NCBI RefSeq assembly: GCF_014696225.1
Contig: NZ_JACJPV010000015.1
Coordinates: 1 to 64,000 of the forward strand
From: Anabaena sp. FACHB-1237
GTDB taxonomy: Bacteria; Cyanobacteriota; Cyanobacteriia; Cyanobacteriales; Nostocaceae
Direction: 5' to 3'
Length of the DNA: 64,000 nt
Shown one piece after another: positions 54,719 to 63,241 of the stretch. Positions within the stretch are counted from its first letter, which is position 1. Every line of letters starts with the position of its first letter. Below the pieces are notes generated by a model that saw only the letters and a program-made list of their open reading frames with translations, was not told where the DNA came from and searched no databases. The position numbers and the translations under genes are program-made.

Positions 54719-55156
54719 CTATTTTTGTGCACAATATTTAACAATTAATAAACAGTTTCTATTATGAGAATCACGTTGATAAACAACCTTATCAGCTAAA
54801 CGACGCAAAAGAAACCAACCATAACCACCTACTTGTAAAGTACCTGGTTCTGGCTCATCAATTACGTTAGGATCAAAAGGTTGTCCATAGTCCCAAATTC
54901 TCACTTCTACGCGGTCATTCCACAAACTAACCTGAATATCTATATTTGTATCTGAGGGTAAAGCGTGATGAGCATGACGTACAGCGTTAGTGAAACCTTC
55001 TGCTAATGCTAAGTTTAAACGATAAATTTGGCTATCTGTCCAGCCATATTCAGGTAAATTTTTGTGACAAAACTCTTCAAACCATTCTTGGACATAGTTT
55101 AAAAGACCGAGTTCGCTTTTTACAGTTTGATGGTCTTGCTTGACCATGTTAAGCAT
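54719..55156 (-). CDS. anti-sigma regulatory factor / serine kinase (RsbW-like HATPase)
   Basis: A 145-residue GHKL ATPase-domain protein: N-box NLALAEGFTNAVRHAH, G1 box VRIWDYGQPFDP and a glycine-rich lid VGGYGWFLLRRLAD. Stand-alone proteins of this kind phosphorylate STAS-domain antagonists and bind sigma or other partners in partner-switching. The target in cyanobacteria is usually unknown (family knowledge). It may start at 55156 or at the Met three codons later. It is downstream of petD on the opposite side of a short repeat (GGAGTCAGGAGT) but not part of that operon, since petD ends toward it at 55270 on the same strand after 113 bases. Confidence 0.9.
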   Translation of the reverse strand: MLNMVKQDHQTVKSELGLLNYVQEWFEEFCHKNLPEYGWTDSQIYRLNLALAEGFTNAVRHAHHALPSDTNIDIQVSLWNDRVEVRIWDYGQPFDPNVIDEPEPGTLQVGGYGWFLLRRLADKVVYQRDSHNRNCLLIVKYCAQK

Positions 55157-55269
55157 TGACCTTGACTTGATAGAAAATAAATTAAGTTATCTAGGACTTC
55201 AAGGAGTCAGGAGTTCAAGGAGTCAGAATTTTTACTCTTATCCTTCCTATTCCCTCCTGACTGCTATAT

Positions 55270-55752
55270 TTAGAACAATCCTAAAGTCAAAGACTTATCT
55301 AAAGGTAGTGCAGCACCAATACCTAACCAAACAGTCACCAAAGTACCAAACAAGAATACTGTGGTAGCTACAGGACGACGGAAGGGGTTTTGAAACTTAT
55401 TCACACTTTCTAGGAAGGGAACGAGAATTAAACCCAAAGGTACAGAAGCCATTGCTAATACACCCAATAGTTTATTAGGTAGCGATCGCAAAATTTGGAA
55501 TACTGGGAATAAATACCACTCTGGCAAAATTTCCAAAGGAGTAGCAAAGGGGTTAGCCTTTTCGCCTACCATTGCAGGATCTAACACTGCTAAACATACT
55601 ATACAGGCGAAAGATCCCATAATTACCACTGGGAAGATATAGAGCAAGTCATTAGGCCAAGCTGGTTCACCATAGTAATTGTGACCCATATTTTTCGCCA
55701 ATTTAGCTCTGAGAACGGGATCAGTTAGATCAGGTTTTTTTTGGATTGACAT
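55270..55752 (-). CDS. petD: cytochrome b6-f complex subunit IV
   Basis: A 160-residue, three-helix subunit of the cytochrome b6f complex in the thylakoid membrane, equivalent to the C-terminal half of cytochrome b. The Qo-site motif PEWY is at 77-80 ([16 protein letters not shown]). The start [20 protein letters not shown] is the near-invariant cyanobacterial N-terminus. It follows petB on the same strand by 191 bases, the usual petB-petD operon order. Confidence 0.98.
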   Translation of the reverse strand: MSIQKKPDLTDPVLRAKLAKNMGHNYYGEPAWPNDLLYIFPVVIMGSFACIVCLAVLDPAMVGEKANPFATPLEILPEWYLFPVFQILRSLPNKLLGVLAMASVPLGLILVPFLESVNKFQNPFRRPVATTVFLFGTLVTVWLGIGAALPLDKSLTLGLF

Positions 55753-55943
55753 ACTTTTAAGTAAAGTTAAAGTCTTAGTGAAAAATATCAGTTTTGCAGA
55801 AGCCTGACCACTTCTAAATTAGGCTTGAGTTTTCAGAATGTTTGTTGGCAACTGAGAACTTATTTATTCTTAGTTTAAAACAAACAATTATTATCTGAAA
55901 ACTACAACTACCTATCATCTACATGATATACATGATGATGAAA

Positions 55944-56591
55944 TTACAATGGTCCAGAAATACCTTGTTTCCGAATCATTAAGAAGTGGAACAACATAAA
56001 GACTGCTAATAACCAAGGTAAAACGAAGGTATGAGCGCTATAGTAACGAGTTAATGTAGCTTGACCAACGCTAGAACCTCCACGCAGTAAGTCAGAGATA
56101 AGGACACCAACTACAGGAATAGCTTCAGGTACACCACTTACAATTTTAACCGCCCAGTAACCAACTTGGTCCCAAGGTAAAGAATAACCAGTTACACCAA
56201 AGGACACAGTTATTACAGCCATGATCACACCACTTACCCAGGTTAATTCCCGTGGTCTTTTGAAACCACCAGTTAAATATACCCGGAAAACGTGGAGGAT
56301 CATCATTAGTACCATCATACTCGCTGACCACTTGTGAATGGAGCGAATTAACCAACCGAAGTTAACTTCATTCATGATGTACTGTACTGAAGAAAAAGCC
56401 TCGGCTACTGTAGGCTTGTAATAGAATGTCATTGCAAATCCAGTAGCAAACTGGATCAAGAAGCATACTAATGTAATTCCGCCTAAACAGTAAAAGATGT
56501 TCACATGAGGTGGAACATATTTACTACTTACATCTTCAGCGATCGCTTCTAAGTCTAACCGTTCTTCAAACCAGTCGTAAACGTTGGCCAT
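55944..56591 (-). CDS. petB: cytochrome b6
   Basis: A 215-residue, four-helix subunit binding two b haems and the covalent haem ci. C35 ([10 protein letters not shown]) is the haem ci attachment residue. H86 and H100 ([22 protein letters not shown]) are haem ligands in helix B, with their partners in [13 protein letters not shown] and [13 protein letters not shown]. The sequence is nearly invariant among cyanobacteria. It is the first gene of petB-petD and divergent from ctpA, a pairing conserved in many cyanobacteria (family knowledge). The 290-base divergent region must hold both promoters. Confidence 0.98.
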   Translation of the reverse strand: MANVYDWFEERLDLEAIAEDVSSKYVPPHVNIFYCLGGITLVCFLIQFATGFAMTFYYKPTVAEAFSSVQYIMNEVNFGWLIRSIHKWSASMMVLMMILHVFRVYLTGGFKRPRELTWVSGVIMAVITVSFGVTGYSLPWDQVGYWAVKIVSGVPEAIPVVGVLISDLLRGGSSVGQATLTRYYSAHTFVLPWLLAVFMLFHFLMIRKQGISGPL

Positions 56592-56888
56592 ACAATCTCA
56601 AAGTCCTAAAAAAATAGATTGTCGTTGATAAGTTCTGTTGGTAATCACTTCTTAAATGAGAGACTACCTAACAAAATTCTACCGTTGATTTGCAGTCAGA
56701 TAAACCTAGATCAACCTAGAAATTTATTTTTACTTCCCAAGGAAGATGAAATGATTCCTGGATAAGCTACCGCCATTAACAACTTTATGAGAAAAATGCA
56801 GCTGCTCTATAAAAAAAGTAACATAATCAAGAGATAGATTTCATCCTCTATCAAGTAACTGATAATTTTTAGCAAGTTTGGTTTGACA

Positions 56889-58166
56889 ATGACACGAAAA
56901 CTCAGTTTTATTAAACAACGGATTATACGGCTAGGATCTTTACTCCTATTGATTTTCTCTCTCATGGCAGGTTTTTCTATCCCTACCGCATCAGCCTTAA
57001 CATCAGAACAAAAATTAGTTTATGAAGTATGGCGTATTGTTAATCGTTCTTATTTAGATGGTACTTTCAATCATCAAGATTGGGTAAGTATTCGCCAAAA
57101 AGCACTCAAAAATTTATCTAATAAAGAAACTGCTTATTTAGCAATTACAGAAATGCTTAAAAGCCTTAATGATCCCTTTACACGCTTTCTTGAACCCGAA
57201 AAATACCGCAGTTTACAGGTTAATACTTCTGGAGAGTTGACAGGGATAGGTTTACAAATCTTATTAAATCCTGAAAGTGGTAATTTAGAAGTAATTACAC
57301 CTATTGCTAATTCTCCTGCCGAAAAAGCAGGTTTACTTCCTCATGATCGAATTTTAGAAATTGAAGGTGTGTCAACTAAAAATTTAACCCTTGATGAAGC
57401 AGCATATAAAATGCGTGGACAAATTGGAACTGTAGTAACTTTGTTAATTGCCAGAGATGGTCTGGAAAATCAAGAAATAATTAAAGAAGTAACTTTAGTA
57501 CGGGATAAAATAGAACTAAATCCAGTTATATCAGAATTACGTTTATCCCCGGAAGGATCACTTCTTGGTTATTTACGTTTAAGCCAGTTTAATGCTAATG
57601 CAACTAGCGAAATAGCACACGCTATCAGCAAATTAGAACAACAAGGCGCGACAGAGTATATACTTGACTTAAGAAATAACCCTGGTGGACTATTACAAGC
57701 AGGAGTAGAAATAGCTAAGTTATGGTTAAATTCTGGTACAGTGGTGTATACAGTCAATCGTCAAGGTATTCAAGGCAGTTATGAAGCCTACGGTCCGGCT
57801 TTAACTAATGATCCCTTGATTATTTTAGTGAATCAAGGAACCGCCAGTGCTAGTGAAATTTTAGCAGGTGCATTACAAGACAATCATCGCGCTTTATTGG
57901 TGGGAGAAACTACCTTTGGTAAAGGTTTAATACAGTCTTTATTTGAATTATCTGATGGTTCGGGTTTAGCAGTAACAATTGCTAAATATGAAACTCCTAA
58001 TCATCGAGATATTAACAAATTAGGCATTAAACCAGATCAACTAGTTTCTCAACCATCTATCACTCGTGAACAAATAGGAACAGATACAGATATTCAGTAT
58101 CAAGCAGCTATCAAAATTTTAGATAATAGACATAGGAGTGAAAATGAATCTAAGGACAATTCATGA
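56889..58166 (+). CDS. ctpA: carboxyl-terminal processing protease CtpA (S41 family)
   Basis: CtpA removes the C-terminal extension of the photosystem II D1 precursor in the lumen (family knowledge). The 425-residue protein has a signal peptide (LGSLLLLIFSLMAGFSIPTASA), the SYLDGTFNHQDW region of D1-processing proteases, a PDZ domain (GIGLQILLNPESG to GTVVTLLIAR) and the Ser-Lys site in NQGTASASEIL and TTFGKGLIQ. An in-frame TTG at 56883 is possible, but the ATG at 56889 is preferred. The stop codon lies inside the palindrome at 58154-58173. It is divergent from petB. Confidence 0.95.
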   Translation: MTRKLSFIKQRIIRLGSLLLLIFSLMAGFSIPTASALTSEQKLVYEVWRIVNRSYLDGTFNHQDWVSIRQKALKNLSNKETAYLAITEMLKSLNDPFTRFLEPEKYRSLQVNTSGELTGIGLQILLNPESGNLEVITPIANSPAEKAGLLPHDRILEIEGVSTKNLTLDEAAYKMRGQIGTVVTLLIARDGLENQEIIKEVTLVRDKIELNPVISELRLSPEGSLLGYLRLSQFNANATSEIAHAISKLEQQGATEYILDLRNNPGGLLQAGVEIAKLWLNSGTVVYTVNRQGIQGSYEAYGPALTNDPLIILVNQGTASASEILAGALQDNHRALLVGETTFGKGLIQSLFELSDGSGLAVTIAKYETPNHRDINKLGIKPDQLVSQPSITREQIGTDTDIQYQAAIKILDNRHRSENESKDNS

Positions 58167-58173
58167 ATTGTCC
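58154..58173 (+). terminator. palindrome overlapping the ctpA stop codon
   Basis: GGACAATTCATGAATTGTCC is a perfect 20-bp palindrome whose centre contains the TGA of ctpA, so the last three codons are repeat-derived. It is related to 7756-7777 and 62518-62545 (core AATTCATGAATT). It could stabilise the 3' end or terminate transcription. Confidence 0.6.
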
Positions 58174-58406
58174 CTACAAGGGTTTGGTGTTTATGGACAT
58201 TTAATTTAATTATCGGAGATGTCTATTGCTAAACCAATACTGACTCCATGACTCCTGACTCCTCTTCTACGTCAAGTGGTGAAATTTGGGTAAAAAACCG
58301 TACCAATACTCAAGAATATTTCCGAAATTAATCTACTAAAGTAAAATGTAGGTAGAGAGAAAATATCAAGCTACTGAGTACAAACATTCAGCATAGGAGA
58401 AATAAT

Positions 58407-58730
58407 ATGGGGTTCTTTGATTCTGAAATAGTCCAAGATGAAGCTAAACACTTATTTGAAGACTATCAATCATTAATAACACTTGGTAACAGTTATGGCA
58501 AATTTGATCGAGAAGGTAAAAAACTCTTTATCGAGCAAATGGAAACATTAATGGACAGATATCGCGTCTTTATGAAGCGTTTTGAACTATCCGAAGACTT
58601 TATGGCACAAATGACTATAGAACAGCTAAAAACCCAATTAGGTCAATTTGGTATGACACCTCAACAAATGTTTGATCAAATGAATATGACCCTGGAAAGA
58701 ATGAAAAAAGAACTAGAAAAGCAATCATAA
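58407..58730 (+). CDS. DUF1825 family protein
   Basis: A 107-residue, all-helical, acidic protein starting MGFFDSEIVQDEAKHLFEDY, a signature of the DUF1825 family found throughout cyanobacteria. Further conserved parts are FDREGKKLFIEQMETLMDRY, MKRFELSEDFMAQMT and a Met/Gln-rich C-terminus (GMTPQQMFDQMN). The function is unknown. AGGAGAAATAAT lies directly before the ATG. It is followed by the convergent PBP1A gene. Confidence 0.92.
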   Translation: MGFFDSEIVQDEAKHLFEDYQSLITLGNSYGKFDREGKKLFIEQMETLMDRYRVFMKRFELSEDFMAQMTIEQLKTQLGQFGMTPQQMFDQMNMTLERMKKELEKQS

Positions 58731-58771
58731 GTGGTTTAATAATGGTAAAATTTTACACCTTACCCCCCACC

Positions 58772-60697
58772 TTAATTTGACTTAGGACGTGGAAATTGAG
58801 ATGGAGACTTAAAATTCTCCACAGGTACACCCTTAAGAGCTTCAGTCATAAAATCTCGCCAAATAGGAGCAACCATCACACCACCAGTTGCACCACTGGA
58901 TAATTGTCGGTTATCATCTCTCCCAACCCATACAGCAGTAGTTAACTGAGGCACAGTACCCACAAACCAAATATCTTTTTCAGAAGAAGTCGTTCCGGTT
59001 TTACCAGCCGCAGGACGATCAATAGCCGCGTTCTTACCAGTACCACTAGTAACAACAGATTGCATGGCATCTATAATTGCTGCTGAAGCCCAAGGATCAA
59101 GCACTTGCTTAGGTTTAGGAGTGTTATCACGAATAACATTACCCGTGCTGTCTGTAATGCGGGCAATAACCGTAGTTGGCGACTGCCAACCATAATTAGC
59201 AAAGGTAGCATAGGCACTAGCCATTTCTAACGGAGTTACACCAATAGCACCTAAAGGTAAAGATGTCACAGGTTCCATAGGACTCATAATACCTAAAGTG
59301 CGACAGGTATCAATAACTTTGTTCATTCCCACCGCTTTACCCAGCTTAATTACTGGGATATTGCGGGACTGAGCTAATGCAGTACGAATAGACATAGCAC
59401 CAGAAAATCCACCATCATAATTTCTGGGATAGTACCAACCATTACCATCTCGATAACCCACAGGAGCGTCAATTACCGTAGAATCAGGTCCATATTTACC
59501 TGTAGCGAAGGCAGCATAATAAACAAAAGGTTTAAAGGAAGAACCTGGTTGTCTTTGGGCTTGCGTAGCTCGGTTAAACTCGCTTGTTTTAGAGTCTACA
59601 CCACCTACCAAAGCCTTGATAAAGTGAGTGCGGGGATCAATAGATACTAAAGCCATTTGGTTTTTTGATAAACCTTGACCAAGTAATATTTCATGCCACT
59701 TACTCACGGTTTCTTCGGCCATCTTTTGGAATTTGGCATCAACGGTAGTTTGGATACGCATTCCACCTTTGAGTAATTTCTCCCGGCCTAAATCTTTATC
59801 TCTGACTATTTCCTGGGCTACAGTATTAGTAATGTAGGGTAAAGCGCTACCTTGAAATGATCGGATTTTACCGAGTTTAATTTTCTCATTGAGAGCGTTA
59901 TCATATTCTTTTTGAGTGATCCAGTTTAAGTCGCGCATCCGCCCAAGCACTTCTTTTTGCTTCTGTTTAGCTTTTTCCATACTGGCAAAAGGACTAAATT
60001 CCTCTGGTGCTTGAATTAAACCTGCCATCATGGCTGATTCACCTAAAGTTAAGACTTCAGCAGACTTGTTAAAGTAACTGCGTGCCGCGGTTTGTACACC
60101 ATAGTTGTTATGGCCCCAATATACTTGGTTGAGGTACATTTCTAATATCTCATTTTTCTCCAAAATCTGTTCTAAACGAATTGCTAATACAGCTTCTGCC
60201 AATTTTCTCGTAAAAGCGCGTTTCTGTGATAAAAATAGGTTTTTGACCAACTGCATGGTGATGGTAGAACCACCTTCTTTCACACCACCTGCTACCATAT
60301 TAACTACTATTGCCCGACCTACACCACTGGGGTTAATACCATGATGTTGATAAAAGTGACCATCTTCACTGGCTAAAACGGCACGTTTAAGGTTAGGAGA
60401 AATTCTATTTAACGGTACTACTTCACGGTTAGCTTCACCATGAACACTGCTTAAAAGTTTTCCTTTAATATCGTATATATAGGTAGTTTCTGAGGGAAAG
60501 AAGTTTTTGATTTGTCTAACATCTGGTAAGTTACGAAAACTAATGGCCAACCCCACTAGTCCACCTGCTACAATGGAGCTTGTCAGCAATGTGATGGATA
60601 ACAGAGTAGTACCTGTGACTTGGGCAACTCCTTTAAAAAAGCTACCTTGAGATGAGATTTGTTCTTGTGATGGTTGATTATAGGTGCTAGACGACAC
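58772..60697 (-). CDS. penicillin-binding protein 1A (bifunctional class A PBP)
   Basis: A 641-residue peptidoglycan synthase with an N-terminal cytoplasmic stretch, one membrane helix (about 30-52), the GT51 glycosyltransferase domain (catalytic E111 in SEDGHFYQHHG, then GGSTITMQLVKNLFLS, RKLAEAVLAIRLEQ and LEMYLNQVYWG) and a transpeptidase domain with SSFKP near residue 400, SRN in ALAQSRNIPV and KTGTT in RPAAGKTGTTSSEKD. The start is a GTG at 60697; no suitable ATG lies nearby. It polymerises and crosslinks cell-wall glycan. It complements the PBP2 encoded at 27185-28978. Confidence 0.95.
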   Translation of the reverse strand: MSSSTYNQPSQEQISSQGSFFKGVAQVTGTTLLSITLLTSSIVAGGLVGLAISFRNLPDVRQIKNFFPSETTYIYDIKGKLLSSVHGEANREVVPLNRISPNLKRAVLASEDGHFYQHHGINPSGVGRAIVVNMVAGGVKEGGSTITMQLVKNLFLSQKRAFTRKLAEAVLAIRLEQILEKNEILEMYLNQVYWGHNNYGVQTAARSYFNKSAEVLTLGESAMMAGLIQAPEEFSPFASMEKAKQKQKEVLGRMRDLNWITQKEYDNALNEKIKLGKIRSFQGSALPYITNTVAQEIVRDKDLGREKLLKGGMRIQTTVDAKFQKMAEETVSKWHEILLGQGLSKNQMALVSIDPRTHFIKALVGGVDSKTSEFNRATQAQRQPGSSFKPFVYYAAFATGKYGPDSTVIDAPVGYRDGNGWYYPRNYDGGFSGAMSIRTALAQSRNIPVIKLGKAVGMNKVIDTCRTLGIMSPMEPVTSLPLGAIGVTPLEMASAYATFANYGWQSPTTVIARITDSTGNVIRDNTPKPKQVLDPWASAAIIDAMQSVVTSGTGKNAAIDRPAAGKTGTTSSEKDIWFVGTVPQLTTAVWVGRDDNRQLSSGATGGVMVAPIWRDFMTEALKGVPVENFKSPSQFPRPKSN

Positions 60698-60847
60698 GGC
60701 GATTTTATTTCCTCACTTGTAAGTGTTAATGTAATTAGATAGGTTGTTAATTGGTAAAAATGCAAAACTTTAATTGTTCACTGATTTTTGACTTTAGTGA
60801 AGTCAAAATTTAAAAGTGGAACTCCTTGTACGGGTTTGACAGTGATT

Positions 60848-61074
60848 ATTGGTGTCAATTTAAGCTACAGATGGCTTATTTGTTTAGCTGACACGCCCGC
60901 TGTGGAAATTCATTTCCAGGCTAATAAGTAAAGTAAAGTTTACTAAAAAATTTTCGAGTTCTTGAGTTTTAGATGACTTTTGCTATTAGACTGCTAATTC
61001 ATTCCCGGTAGAAATGTTTCATGAATGTTTCATGGAACGGCCTTACATGGGCTGTACATTAAGTTGACACCAAT
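60848..61074. repeat. multi-hairpin dispersed repeat with terminal inverted repeats, 227 bp
   Basis: Bounded by ATTGGTGTCAA and TTGACACCAAT, a perfect 11-bp terminal inverted repeat. It contains, in order, TAAGCTACAGATGGCTTATT, GGAAATTCATTTCC, AAAGTTTACT, TTTTAGATGACTTTTGCTAT and AGACTGCTAATTCATTCCCGG, matching modules of 50648-50843. ATGTTTCATGAATGTTTCATG is a local direct repeat. It takes up about half of the 544-base gap between PBP1A and tyrS; the rest holds no gene. Confidence 0.8.
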
Positions 61075-61241
61075 GAACAGTGCTAAATTCCTACTGACTC
61101 CTTAATCTCCTGACTCCTCTAAAAATAGTTAGTTTTTTGCAATTATAGTATTTGCCATAGTAAAAGATGGATAATTTGCCAGTAAACATTATAAACTTAA
61201 CTTTTAATGTGGATAGTGTAATTAAAAGTGAATTTTTTAGT

Positions 61242-62438
61242 ATGACGCAAAATGTTTCTTGGTTGCGTCGTGGTGTGGCAGAAATTTTTCCTCAACCCCA
61301 TGATGATGATACTGTATCAGAAAGTTTGGAAAAACGGTTATTAAATGGCGATCGCCCTTTAAGGGTAAAGTTAGGCATTGACCCTACAGGAGCCGATATT
61401 CATCTTGGTCATAGTATTCCTGTACGGAAGTTACGGGCTTTTCAAGATGCTGGCCATACTGCTGTTTTAATTATAGGCGATTTTACCGCCAGAATTGGTG
61501 ATCCTACGGGTAAATCTGAGGTACGTCGACAACTAACGGAGGCTGAAGTGGCTAAAAACGCTCAGACCTATCTTGATCAAGTTAGACCGATTTTAGATTT
61601 TGATACTCCTGGACGTTTGGAAGTAAGATATAATTCAGAATGGCTGTCTAATTTGGACTTAGGCAAAACTCTGGAATTATTATCTACGATGACTGTAGGA
61701 CAGATGTTAGCTAAAGAGGGTTTTGCAGAACGTTATAAACAAGAGAGTCCGATTTTTCTCCATGAATTCCTGTATCCTTTGATGCAAGGTTATGATTCTG
61801 TAGCAATAGAGGCAGATGTGGAATTAGGTGGTACTGACCAAAAGTTTAATATTGCGGTGGGAAGAGATTTACAACGTCATTTTGCCATAAAACCTCAGTT
61901 CGGTTTATTATTACCAATTTTGATTGGGACTGATGGTATGCAAAAAATGTCTAAGTCTTTAAATAATTATGTGGGTTTGTCAGAACATCCTGCCCAAAAG
62001 TATCAGAAATTACAAGGAGTTCCTGATAATTTGCTGTTGTCCTATTTTGAGTTGTTGACTGATTTACCTTTGGAGAGTTTGCCAGAAAATCCGCGCGATC
62101 GCCAGGAATTTTTAGCCTGGGAAATTGTCCGTCAGTATCACGGCGAACAAGCAGCTAATGAGGCTAGAGAGGCTGCAAAAAGTGGTGGTAAGGTAGGAGC
62201 ATTACCGGAGTATTCTGTGGCTGCTATTCCTCAATTTCCTGCGAAATTAGCCTTTATTTTGGGTGCTACTGGTTTATGTAAAAGTACGGCCGAAGGTAAA
62301 AGGAAAATTCAAGAAGGTGGAGTGAGGATAGATGGTGATAAGATTACTGATGCGGATTTAAGTTTTTCTCAGCCTGATGATTTATATGGTAAAGTGTTAC
62401 AGGTGGGTAAGAAGAATTTTGTACGGTTAGTAAAGTAG
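61242..62438 (+). CDS. tyrS: tyrosyl-tRNA synthetase
   Basis: A 398-residue class I synthetase: the HIGH-type motif in [19 protein letters not shown], tyrosine-binding [20 protein letters not shown] split around the site, the KMSKS loop ([14 protein letters not shown]) and a C-terminal S4 RNA-binding domain ([18 protein letters not shown]). The upstream frame opens at 61167, but the ATG at 61242 ([17 protein letters not shown]) begins the conserved part and gives the usual length. It stands alone on the plus strand. Confidence 0.95.
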   Translation: MTQNVSWLRRGVAEIFPQPHDDDTVSESLEKRLLNGDRPLRVKLGIDPTGADIHLGHSIPVRKLRAFQDAGHTAVLIIGDFTARIGDPTGKSEVRRQLTEAEVAKNAQTYLDQVRPILDFDTPGRLEVRYNSEWLSNLDLGKTLELLSTMTVGQMLAKEGFAERYKQESPIFLHEFLYPLMQGYDSVAIEADVELGGTDQKFNIAVGRDLQRHFAIKPQFGLLLPILIGTDGMQKMSKSLNNYVGLSEHPAQKYQKLQGVPDNLLLSYFELLTDLPLESLPENPRDRQEFLAWEIVRQYHGEQAANEAREAAKSGGKVGALPEYSVAAIPQFPAKLAFILGATGLCKSTAEGKRKIQEGGVRIDGDKITDADLSFSQPDDLYGKVLQVGKKNFVRLVK

Positions 62439-62517
62439 CTATCAGCTATCAGCTTAAAATACAAAACTGACGGCTGTTATGCTGTTATAATTAGGACTTA
62501 CGGAAAACATCACGAAA

Positions 62518-62545
62518 GTAGGGGTAATTCATGAATTACCCCTAC
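62518..62545. repeat. 28-bp perfect palindrome (core GGGGTAATTCATGAATTACCCC)
   Basis: GTA on the left and TAC on the right extend the 22-bp core also seen at 7756-7777. It is positioned about 80 bases after tyrS and 75 bases before a Uma2 gene, and may act as the tyrS terminator. Confidence 0.8.
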
Positions 62546-62619
62546 GAAACAATTAAGTTTTTGATGACTTCCTGGGTAAGTCTTAATAATGTTGTCATCA
62601 TCAATAATTCTTAAAAGTC

Positions 62620-63240
62620 ATGATTCAAACCTTAACTGAAATTGTTACATTGGAGGAATTTGTTAACTGGCTTCCTGACAATTCCGATGTACGTTATGAA
62701 TTACATCGTGGAGAAATTGTCACAATGGCGCAACCAGTGGGAGATCATGAAGAAGTCAAAGGGTTTTTAACTATCAAAATTAGTGCTAAAATTGATGGTT
62801 TAAATCTTCCTTATGTGATACCTAATCAAGTTATAGTTAGACCAGAAGGTAAAGAGTCTGGTTATTTTCCCGATTTGTTAGTTTTAAATCGTGGGAATTT
62901 AGCTAATGAACAATTATGGAAAAAACAATCAGTTATTAGTTATGGGGCTTCCATAGCTTTAATCATTGAATTTGTTTCCACTAATTGGCGTGATGATTAT
63001 TATGTGAAATATGCTGATTATGAGGAAATGGGTATTGCTGAATATTGGATTGTAGATTATGCAGCTTTAGGAGGACGTAATTTCATTGGTAATCCTAAAC
63101 AACCTACTATTTCTGTTTGTAATTTGGTAGATGGAGAATATCAAATAAGTAAATTTAGAGATGATGAACGGGTTATTTCTCAAGTTTTTTCTGAGTTAAA
63201 TTTAACTGCAAATCAGATTTTTCAAGCTGGGATGATGTAG
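62620..63240 (+). CDS. Uma2-family (DUF820) putative endonuclease
   Basis: A 206-residue protein with the typical opening MIQTLTEIVTLEEFVNWLPD, then RYELHRGEIVTMAQPVGDHEEV, the nuclease-like site GYFPDLLVLNRG and IALIIEFVSTNWRDDYYVKYADYEEMGI, and AEYWIVDYAALGG. This is the common, complete Uma2 architecture, closer to the family consensus than the two other copies in the window. The function is not established. Its stop lies one base from the convergent end of the STAND ATPase gene. Confidence 0.92.
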   Translation: MIQTLTEIVTLEEFVNWLPDNSDVRYELHRGEIVTMAQPVGDHEEVKGFLTIKISAKIDGLNLPYVIPNQVIVRPEGKESGYFPDLLVLNRGNLANEQLWKKQSVISYGASIALIIEFVSTNWRDDYYVKYADYEEMGIAEYWIVDYAALGGRNFIGNPKQPTISVCNLVDGEYQISKFRDDERVISQVFSELNLTANQIFQAGMM

Positions 63241-63241
63241 A

